Origin: an uncultured Fibrobacter sp.
GTDB taxonomy: Bacteria; Fibrobacterota; Fibrobacteria; Fibrobacterales; Fibrobacteraceae
NCBI GenBank assembly: GCA_937891805.1
Contig: CALATK010000267.1
Span: forward strand, 1-5,432
Direction: 5' to 3'
Length of the DNA stretch: 5,432 nucleotides
Positions 1-4,927 of the stretch are shown here, one piece after another. Every line of letters starts with the position of its first letter. Position 1 is the stretch's first letter. The notes beneath the pieces are model-generated. The model was given only the letters and a program-made list of their open reading frames with translations. It searched no databases and had not been told where the DNA came from. The translations under genes and the position numbers were made by a program.

Positions 1-754
1 ATTCCGTTACATCTGGGCCTGCTACGGCGACTTGTCCACAGTCGATGGTCTTTTCACCCAGCTTGATGGAGGTTTTATAGTCCCCGATTTCCGCATAGGT
101 TGCTGTGACGGTCTTACCGTCACCGCCACAGGTACCAGCGACATTGCCCGCAGTGACCGTACCACCGGCAACAGTCCAGTTACAGGTGGCTGCCTTGACC
201 CTGTTTTGGTAATCAAGCAAATCCGTAACTCCCGCTCCTGCTAAAGTTCCAACAGTAAAAGACCAGGTGACGCTCCCACCCTCCTTTATGGATTGCACGC
301 TAGCCTTGCAACTTCCACTGAGATCGTTGGGGTCAGTGGCTGCGGCCGTGCTAGAAGGAGGCGGATTGTTGCCACCGGAGGCCGAACTGCCAACGGGGGT
401 CGTCGATGCTGCAGAAGAGTTGATGACAGGGCCAGCCTTGGAGCTGCTAGAACCGGTGGCAGGAGTATCACCGCCTTCGCCACCTTCCCCGCCTTCGGCG
501 CTGCTCTCAGGCGGAACATATTCGGCACCTTCCATCTTAGCTGCACAAGCCTCATCGGCGGCGCAGTCTGCCATGGCCTGGTTCAACAGGGTCTTCATGT
601 TGCCCTCGTCACCTTCGGCGAACGGGGGGCCGTAGTTCAACAGGGCCAGCTCGTCGTCGCCGCCCTTGGTAATCACATCGCCGTCACCGCAGGCCCAAAA
701 AGCCGCAGCGGCAACACTCAAAACAGAAAATCCTACAAGAAATTTCTTGTTCAT
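1..754 (-). CDS. Exported Ser/Gly-linker lipoprotein with PKD-like domain, 3' end outside window
   Basis: This is a 251-codon open frame from ATG at 754 that runs off the left edge, so the C-terminus is missing. An AGAGG ribosome binding site (761-765) sits 6 nt before the ATG. Residues 1-21 form a signal peptide (MNKK, then a hydrophobic core) ending in FWAC, a loose lipobox with Cys22 as the probable lipidated residue. Residues 22-77 are a conserved block containing ELALLNYGPPF (35-45) and a Cys64/Cys70 pair. Residues about 80-140 are a low-complexity linker rich in Gly, Glu, Ser and Pro. From about 149 a Cys-containing beta-type segment begins (VTWSF, then a YAEIGDY motif near 220-226) that resembles a PKD-like fold and ends in VAGPDVTE. 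The neighbouring gene at 957-2279 has the same architecture and a matching VVGPEVTG at this point, so more domains probably follow outside the window. It likely lies on the cell envelope. Its function is unknown; adhesion or polysaccharide contact is only a guess from the architecture. Confidence 0.87.
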   Translation of the reverse strand, partial: MNKKFLVGFSVLSVAAAAFWACGDGDVITKGGDDELALLNYGPPFAEGDEGNMKTLLNQAMADCAADEACAAKMEGAEYVPPESSAEGGEGGEGGDTPATGSSSSKAGPVINSSAASTTPVGSSASGGNNPPPSSTAAATDPNDLSGSCKASVQSIKEGGSVTWSFTVGTLAGAGVTDLLDYQNRVKAATCNWTVAGGTVTAGNVAGTCGGDGKTVTATYAEIGDYKTSIKLGEKTIDCGQVAVAGPDVTE

Positions 755-760
755 AATAAA

Positions 761-765
761 CCTCT
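761..765 (-). promoter_or_regulatory. Ribosome binding site of the partial lipoprotein gene
   Basis: The minus strand reads AGAGG followed by a 6-nt spacer (TTTATT) and ATG at 754. This supports that start codon. Confidence 0.65.
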
Positions 766-771
766 TTGAGG

Positions 772-780
772 TAAATATAT
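772..780 (-). promoter_or_regulatory. Candidate promoter element ATATATTTA
   Basis: The minus strand carries ATATATTTA 17 nt upstream of the start codon of the partial lipoprotein gene. The identical 9-mer lies upstream of its paralog (2309-2317). It could be part of a -10 region shared by the two genes. No convincing -35 hexamer was found at the usual spacing, and the motif is AT-rich enough to recur by chance. Confidence 0.22.
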
Positions 781-814
781 GCTTTTTCAGGAGAAATTTC
801 TAGTAAAAAGTTTC

Positions 815-857
815 AAATAAAAGCTCACAGCGAGTGTTTTTCGCTTTTACGTGAGCT
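815..857 (-). terminator. Probable rho-independent terminator downstream of the complete lipoprotein gene
   Basis: On the minus strand, AGCTCAC (851-857) pairs with GTGAGCT (822-828). Inside it AGCGA (841-845) pairs with TCGCT (829-833), leaving a one-sided GTAAA bulge and an A-rich loop. The stem is followed by TTTTATTT (815-822), a reasonable terminator tail. It lies about 100 nt past the stop codon at 957 and upstream of the next minus-strand gene, so it probably separates the two lipoprotein genes into different transcription units. The bulge makes it weaker than an ideal terminator, and a leader-RNA role for the downstream gene cannot be excluded. Confidence 0.55.
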
Positions 858-862
858 ATTTT

Positions 863-881
863 CCGCTTTTTTGTAAAGCGG
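863..881. repeat. Short inverted repeat (7-bp stem) beside the terminator
   Basis: CCGCTTT (863-869) is the exact complement of AAAGCGG (875-881), with a 5-nt loop. No T-tract follows on either strand, so it is not a classical terminator by itself. It precedes the hairpin at 822-857 in the minus-strand transcript and may protect the 3' end of the upstream mRNA. The rest of 755-956 holds no gene that can be supported. Confidence 0.4.
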
Positions 882-956
882 GATTTACCTTGTGCCGTAA
901 CGATGGTTCAACCCATATTTTCAAAGAGGCAAGAAACAGGGAACATCTTTACCTTT

Positions 957-2279
957 TTACCATAAAGCCATCACAAAATTGAAGTCTCCTACAGGATACA
1001 TATACATAGTGCAGCTAGATCCATCTTGATACCCTGTTTGTAATCCTGAAAAGTCTCCAGTTTTCAAGGATTCCGTTTTTTTCTCGCCACTGCAGTCAGT
1101 GAAGTATATCTTCTGTTCGTTTCCACTCCAGTTTCCACCTTGAACAGTTGCATTGTAGCCCTTAGAGGCTTTTATGCTTATCGCATAGCACTGGTTAGCC
1201 GAGACTGCAAATTCGATTTGGTTTCCATCAAAATTCTTCGCCGTGCTGTTGCCAGAATTGCACTTGAAGGGAGTATTGTCTATAATGGTCGCTGCAGGGC
1301 AAGAAACGATAGCCGACTTGCCATCGGGATTTTTGACCGTCGCAGAAACGGTATAGGATCCCAATTCAGAGAACGAAGCCGTAGCAGTCGTACCCGAACC
1401 AGTCGCCCCGGTCCAGCTATAATCAAACTTTTCCGCCTCCCTGCCCAAGCCATCAATGCTAGAACATCCAGTAATCGTCCATTCAACCGTTACAGGGTTG
1501 TTGTCTTTTAAGTCGGCACTGGACGGAGTATATGTCGGAGCCCCGCAGGTACACCCCGTAACCTCCGGCCCCACCACGGTCAGCTTGTTGCAGGTAATGG
1601 GCTTTGACTCCCCGTCGATGGTAAGCGTTGGTGGGTAGACACCCGTTTCAGCGAATACGGTAGTGGGCGATTCCTCCTCGCTGGTAGTAATGTCGGCCCC
1701 CGTAAAGCTCCAACTGAAACTTTTGGCTGCGGCCCCGTTGGTCCTGAGCTGCCACTGGACAGGCGTCCCCTTGACTACAGTCGTTACACCCCCTGCTGGT
1801 TGGCAATATCTGAGCACCACACCTGCAATGGAGGAATTGCTGCTGGTGGCTACACTTGCAGAAGACGTTTCCGGCACATCGCCAGACCCGCCCTGGGAGT
1901 CCGAACTGACCGTAGATATAACAGGACCTCCCGCAGAGTTGATAACGATGCCACGAGACGAACTGGAGCGTGATTCCGTCGCGGCGCTGCTTTCTTCGGA
2001 GACCGTTTCTGAACTGCTGCTTTCTTCGGGAATGTCCAACGTGCCGTCCGCTTTTTCCATGGCGGCCTTGCAAGCGTCGTCGGCCTCGCAATCCTTGATG
2101 GCGGCGCTCCTGAGAGTCCACATGTTGCCGGAATCGCCCTCCACGAACGGCGGTCCGTAGTTCAACAAGGCGAGCTCGTCTTCGCCACCGCGAGCATCGA
2201 CAGAACCATCTCCACAGGCACAAAAGGCCATGGCTACCATAGCAAAAAAGATACAGCAATAAAAGGGATTCTTTTTCAT
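957..2279 (-). CDS. Exported lipoprotein with Ser-rich linker, two PKD-like domains and a novel C-terminal domain
   Basis: This complete 440-residue gene starts at ATG 2279 with AGGGAG 8 nt upstream. Residues 1-21 are a hydrophobic signal peptide ending in FCAC, with Cys22 as the likely lipid anchor. The lipobox is imperfect, but Cys22 aligns exactly with Cys22 of the paralog at 1-754. Residues 22-77 are the conserved block (ELALLNYGPPF at 35-45, Cys64, Cys70). Residues about 85-150 are a Ser-rich linker with SSSS runs. About 158-236 is a first PKD-like domain (FSWSFTGA, then FAETGVY, Cys159 and Cys230). About 243-333 is a second one (FDYSWTGATG, then FSELGSYTVSATV, with four Cys). Residues 339-440 are a separate domain with four Cys that I do not recognise, ending in NFVMALW. 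The mature part has 12 Cys besides the anchor, an even number that suits disulfides in an exported protein. PKD-like folds commonly act as extracellular spacers or contact modules. The actual ligand is unknown. Confidence 0.9.
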   Translation of the reverse strand: MKKNPFYCCIFFAMVAMAFCACGDGSVDARGGEDELALLNYGPPFVEGDSGNMWTLRSAAIKDCEADDACKAAMEKADGTLDIPEESSSSETVSEESSAATESRSSSSRGIVINSAGGPVISTVSSDSQGGSGDVPETSSASVATSSNSSIAGVVLRYCQPAGGVTTVVKGTPVQWQLRTNGAAAKSFSWSFTGADITTSEEESPTTVFAETGVYPPTLTIDGESKPITCNKLTVVGPEVTGCTCGAPTYTPSSADLKDNNPVTVEWTITGCSSIDGLGREAEKFDYSWTGATGSGTTATASFSELGSYTVSATVKNPDGKSAIVSCPAATIIDNTPFKCNSGNSTAKNFDGNQIEFAVSANQCYAISIKASKGYNATVQGGNWSGNEQKIYFTDCSGEKKTESLKTGDFSGLQTGYQDGSSCTMYMYPVGDFNFVMALW

Positions 2280-2287
2280 AACCCAAA

Positions 2288-2293
2288 CTCCCT
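2288..2293 (-). promoter_or_regulatory. Ribosome binding site of the complete lipoprotein gene
   Basis: The minus strand reads AGGGAG, then an 8-nt spacer (TTTGGGTT), then ATG at 2279. The match to the anti-Shine-Dalgarno sequence is good and fixes the start. Confidence 0.7.
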
Positions 2294-2308
2294 ATAAATA
2301 CCCATCGA

Positions 2309-2317
2309 TAAATATAT
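2309..2317 (-). promoter_or_regulatory. Candidate promoter element ATATATTTA
   Basis: This is the same 9-mer as at 772-780, here 29 nt upstream of the start codon, inside an AT-rich stretch (2306-2330). It is a possible -10 region for the complete lipoprotein gene. No clear -35 is visible. Confidence 0.22.
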
Positions 2318-2426
2318 ATTATTTTATGAATAGCGACCCGTGGCAGGAAAAATAATTATAGTCCGGATACTACTACCTCCGGCGTCCGAATGACCCCGAG
2401 TAACGCTTTTTTCTATTTTCCCCCTC

Positions 2427-3320
2427 ATGAGCCTCAATTCGAACCGCATGGACGCCTACCTGGCCTTTTTGGGAGTGGAACGAAACCTTTCGCCCAAGAC
2501 CATACAAAGCTACCAAGAGGACCTGCGGCACTTTATTGCCTGGCTCGACGACGCCCACCTGGATTTGAAGGAACTCACGCCCCAGAAACTGGACGAGTTC
2601 CTGACGCTTACCGCCGGGCAACTGGAATACTCCCCCACCTCCGTGGCAAGGCATTTCTCCAGCCTGCGCGGGTTTCTAAAACACATGCAGAATCAGGGCG
2701 AATACGATTTCAGTACCGAATCCATGCTGGCCACACCGAAACTTGGGCACTACCTGCCCGAATACCTGACCCGCGAAGAAGTCGATTCTGTTTTTGAAAG
2801 CGCTGCAAACGGCAAGAATCCGCTCCGGGACACCGCCCTGCTCGAACTTATGTACAGTGCCGGGCTCCGCATTTCGGAAGCCCTGGGCATCAAGCTTTCT
2901 CAGCTGGACCTTGACAACGAATGGCTGACCCCTATCGGCAAGGGCAACAAGCAACGCCTGATCCCGCTAGGCAGCAAGGCAAAGGAAAACCTGCGCGCCT
3001 GGATTCAAGAGGGCAGGCCACTCACCCACCCCGCTACAGACAACATCATTTTGAACCCGCGGGGCAAGCCCATGAGCCGCATGGGGGCCTGGAAGATAGT
3101 GCAACAGCACACCGCACACCTGACCAAGCAGGTGTCGCCACACACCTTCCGTCACAGCTTTGCCACCCACTGCCTGGAGGCGGGTATGGATCTGCGCGTA
3201 CTGCAAGAACTCCTTGGGCATGCGGACATAAGCACCACGCAGATTTATACCCACATCGACAAGGAATTTATCAAGCAGGAACACCGGGCATTCCACCCCA
3301 GAGAATCCGGGCGTAGATAA
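2427..3320 (+). CDS. xerD: XerD-like site-specific tyrosine recombinase
   Basis: This 297-residue protein belongs to the XerC/XerD family, which cut and rejoin DNA at dif sites to resolve chromosome dimers at division. Residues about 1-100 form the N-terminal SAM-like core-binding domain (FLGVERNLSPKTIQSYQEDL near 14-33). Residues about 112-290 form the catalytic domain. All catalytic residues are visible: Arg148 (SAGLRISEAL), Lys172 (IGKGNKQRLIPLG), His239 and Arg242 (SPHTFRHSFATH), His265 (LLGHADIST) and nucleophile Tyr274 (TTQIYTHID). Length, the R148/K172 positions, and the C-terminal HRAFHPR tail fit XerD better than XerC, but the assignment between the two is not certain without a tree. 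An in-frame stop at 2391 bounds the frame, and ATG 2427 is the first start after it. ATG 2448 (MDAYLAF) is an alternative. Neither has a Shine-Dalgarno sequence. It is transcribed alone, divergent from the lipoprotein gene and convergent with the pentapeptide-repeat gene. Confidence 0.93.
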   Translation: MSLNSNRMDAYLAFLGVERNLSPKTIQSYQEDLRHFIAWLDDAHLDLKELTPQKLDEFLTLTAGQLEYSPTSVARHFSSLRGFLKHMQNQGEYDFSTESMLATPKLGHYLPEYLTREEVDSVFESAANGKNPLRDTALLELMYSAGLRISEALGIKLSQLDLDNEWLTPIGKGNKQRLIPLGSKAKENLRAWIQEGRPLTHPATDNIILNPRGKPMSRMGAWKIVQQHTAHLTKQVSPHTFRHSFATHCLEAGMDLRVLQELLGHADISTTQIYTHIDKEFIKQEHRAFHPRESGRR

Positions 3321-3336
3321 ACCACACCTTAGGACG

Positions 3337-3368
3337 AAAAAAAAGAAACCCCGCTTGCGCGAGGTCTC
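3337..3368 (-). terminator. Strong rho-independent terminator of the pentapeptide-repeat gene
   Basis: On the minus strand GAGACCTCGC pairs with GCGGGGTTTC (10 bp including two G-T pairs) around a GCAA tetraloop, followed directly by eight T (3344 to 3337). It begins 21 nt after the stop codon at 3390. On the plus strand the hairpin is not followed by a T-tract, so it serves mainly the minus-strand gene, though it may also slow transcription coming out of the recombinase gene. Confidence 0.85.
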
Positions 3369-3389
3369 AAATCCGTTAATCAGGAACGA

Positions 3390-4817
3390 CTAGAAATCGT
3401 CGTCGTCAGAGTGTTTTTTCTTCTTTTTCTTTTTCTTCTTCTGAGGCATGGCGTCTTCGGCAACCTTGTCGCCCTGCTTCTTGTTCACCACCACTTCGGC
3501 AGCCTTTTCACCGGGCTTGGTGAAGCCGAACTGACGGGGGTCAAAGCCCTTGGGGAACTTGGTCTTGTTATCGTAAAGCACACGCTTTGCCGTGAACTTT
3601 TCAATCTTCGCGTTGCTCAGGTCGGCACCGGAGAAGTCCACGTCTTCCATCTTGGTATCGGCGTCGATCTTGACACCCTGGAGGTTCGCGTTCAAGAAGC
3701 TCACCTTGATGAGCTTTGCACCGGCAAGGCTAGTGCCAGACATCTGGGCCAGCTGGAAGTCGGAGCGTTCGATGGTGGAGTTGGCGAAGTTGCTCTTAGT
3801 GAGATCGGCCTTATCGAAGATGCTCTTGAAGATGTAGGCACCGTCGAAGACGCTCTTCACCAGGTCGGCTTCCTTGAAGATATTCTTTTCAACGGAGGCG
3901 TCGTAGAAAGAGGCCTTGCCGAGCTTGGCCTTTTCGAAGTCGTTCTTGGCTACGGAACTCTTGTCGAACACCACACCGGTCAAGTCCTGCTTGCCAAACT
4001 GCATGTTCTTCACGGTAGCCTGGGCGAACTTGGCACGCTGGAGCTGGGTCTTGGACAGGTCCACGTCGTTGAAGGTGGTCAGGGAGAGGTCAGCGTCCTG
4101 CATGTTCACGTTCTTGAATTCGGCACCGCTGAACTCGGCCTGAGAAAGACCGGCCTTCACAAAGATAACGTCCACCAGGTCCGTGCCCTTGAAGTTGGCG
4201 GCAATCAGGTTACAACCCGTAAAATCCGTGTGGTTCAGGGTAGCCTTGCGGAAGTCGCTGTTAGCCATCAAGGAACGGGCGAAGTTGGTGTTGGTGAGGT
4301 TAGCCTTGGAGAAATCGGCACGGGTAAGGTCCACTTCGTTCACGGAGGCCATGGTCATATCTGACTTGCTGAAGTCCGTTTCTTCGGAGACCTTCATCAT
4401 GTCAAGACGAGCATTCTTAAGATTGGTCTTGGGGAACTGGCTGTCCAGGAGCGTTGCACGGTAGAGGTTGGCCTCTTCCATGTCGGCACCTTCGAAGCTG
4501 GAGCTACGGATGTCAGCACCGCTGATGACCACGCCCTTGAGTACGGCATTGTTGAAGTTCGCTTCGCTAATCACGGCGTTCTGGAAAGACACGCCGGAGA
4601 GGTTCGCACCCTTAAAGTTCGGCTTTTCGCCAGCGGCACGCTGGAAGTCCGTAACGTTCTTGACTGCCTTGGCATTGCTGAAATCAAAGCCGTCAATACG
4701 CTTGTCGCGGAAAGAAATATTGAGGTCCTTGCCGGACCATTCACTCTGAGCAAAGCCGCTCATGGCAAGTGCGCCCACAAGGCAAAGGCCAAACTTCGAA
4801 ATTTTCATCATATTCAT
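3390..4817 (-). CDS. Exported pentapeptide-repeat protein with poly-Lys/poly-Asp tail
   Basis: The chosen start is ATG 4817 (475 residues), because AGGGA at 4826-4830 lies 8 nt upstream. An in-frame GTG at 4823 is only 2 nt from that site, and the ATGs at 4811 and 4808 are too far. Residues 1-23 look like a Sec signal peptide (MKISK, then GLCLVGALAMSGFA) with cleavage after GFA. Residues 36-46 contain a few early pentads. A nearly continuous array follows from about 66 to 407, with large hydrophobic residues (mostly Phe or Leu) every five positions and A(D/N)LxK/S-type units such as GANLSG, KANLTN and EADLVKS. This family folds as a right-handed four-sided beta-helix, here about 17 coils. A YDNKTKFPKGFDP segment (415-427) resembles the end cap often seen after such arrays. 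The tail (460-475) is nine Lys, then HS, four Asp and Phe. Known pentapeptide proteins such as Qnr/MfpA bind DNA gyrase in the cytoplasm; the signal peptide argues against that here. Function unknown. Confidence 0.92.
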   Translation of the reverse strand: MNMMKISKFGLCLVGALAMSGFAQSEWSGKDLNISFRDKRIDGFDFSNAKAVKNVTDFQRAAGEKPNFKGANLSGVSFQNAVISEANFNNAVLKGVVISGADIRSSSFEGADMEEANLYRATLLDSQFPKTNLKNARLDMMKVSEETDFSKSDMTMASVNEVDLTRADFSKANLTNTNFARSLMANSDFRKATLNHTDFTGCNLIAANFKGTDLVDVIFVKAGLSQAEFSGAEFKNVNMQDADLSLTTFNDVDLSKTQLQRAKFAQATVKNMQFGKQDLTGVVFDKSSVAKNDFEKAKLGKASFYDASVEKNIFKEADLVKSVFDGAYIFKSIFDKADLTKSNFANSTIERSDFQLAQMSGTSLAGAKLIKVSFLNANLQGVKIDADTKMEDVDFSGADLSNAKIEKFTAKRVLYDNKTKFPKGFDPRQFGFTKPGEKAAEVVVNKKQGDKVAEDAMPQKKKKKKKKKHSDDDDF

Positions 4818-4927
4818 ATACACGTTCCCTTTATGGAAAATCCAAAATAACGGATACCCCTAAAATAAATAAAAAAATTCAGATAAAGGCAAGAAAAATG
4901 TAAAACAATGCTATTTTTTGCCTTGAA
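4818..4927. other. Divergent intergenic region between pentapeptide-repeat and oxidoreductase genes
   Basis: This 110-bp, A/T-rich spacer must carry promoters in both directions. The minus strand has TTTATTTATTTTA (4863-4875), a plausible -10-like area for the pentapeptide gene. The plus strand has CTATTTT (4911-4917) just before the oxidoreductase ATG. No consensus -35/-10 pair stands out on either strand. An ATG followed at once by TAA (4898-4903) and an out-of-frame ATG (4908) precede the oxidoreductase start; neither leads to a supportable gene. Confidence 0.35.
4826..4830 (-). promoter_or_regulatory. Ribosome binding site that decides the pentapeptide gene start
   Basis: The minus strand reads AGGGA, 8 nt upstream of ATG 4817 and only 2 nt upstream of the in-frame GTG 4823. 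The spacing favours ATG 4817 and trims two residues from the longest possible frame. Confidence 0.7.

Larger units (their letters stand above)
2280..2426. other. Divergent intergenic region between lipoprotein and recombinase genes
   Basis: These 147 bp must hold the start signals for both the minus-strand lipoprotein gene and the plus-strand recombinase gene. The left half is AT-rich. On the plus strand TATAGT at 2357-2362 could be a -10 for the recombinase, but no matching -35 is seen. A small imperfect inverted repeat, CCGGA (2363-2367) with TCCGG (2378-2382), follows it. The stretch before the recombinase ATG is pyrimidine-rich (2407-2426) and has no Shine-Dalgarno sequence. Confidence 0.4.

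Noticed and set aside
267..635. Plus-strand open frame opposite the partial lipoprotein, resembling another at 1663-2160
   Set aside because: The two resemble each other only because they are antisense to the conserved lipoprotein block and Ser-rich linkers. Neither has its own start signals, and both overlap well-supported minus-strand genes.
1648..2286. Minus-strand open frame of 212 codons overlapping the complete lipoprotein gene in another frame
   Set aside because: It starts 7 nt upstream of the real start in a shifted frame, is rich in Arg/Gly/Cys without domain features, and shares its ribosome binding site with the lipoprotein gene, whose frame is strongly supported.
3414..3440. T-rich tract on the plus strand as a terminator for the recombinase gene
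   Set aside because: It encodes the Lys9 run on the minus strand and lies about 45 nt past the hairpin at 3345-3368, so it does not form a terminator with it.
3411..4364. Long plus-strand open frame (317 codons) opposite the pentapeptide-repeat gene
   Set aside because: It is a shadow of the repeats. Its own repetitive pattern mirrors the antisense of A(D/N)LxK units, and the minus-strand frame has a signal peptide, ribosome binding site and terminator.
3580..4620. Repetitive DNA as a possible CRISPR or tandem-repeat array
   Set aside because: The periodicity is the 15-nt pentapeptide coding period with variable codons. There are no identical repeats separated by unique spacers.
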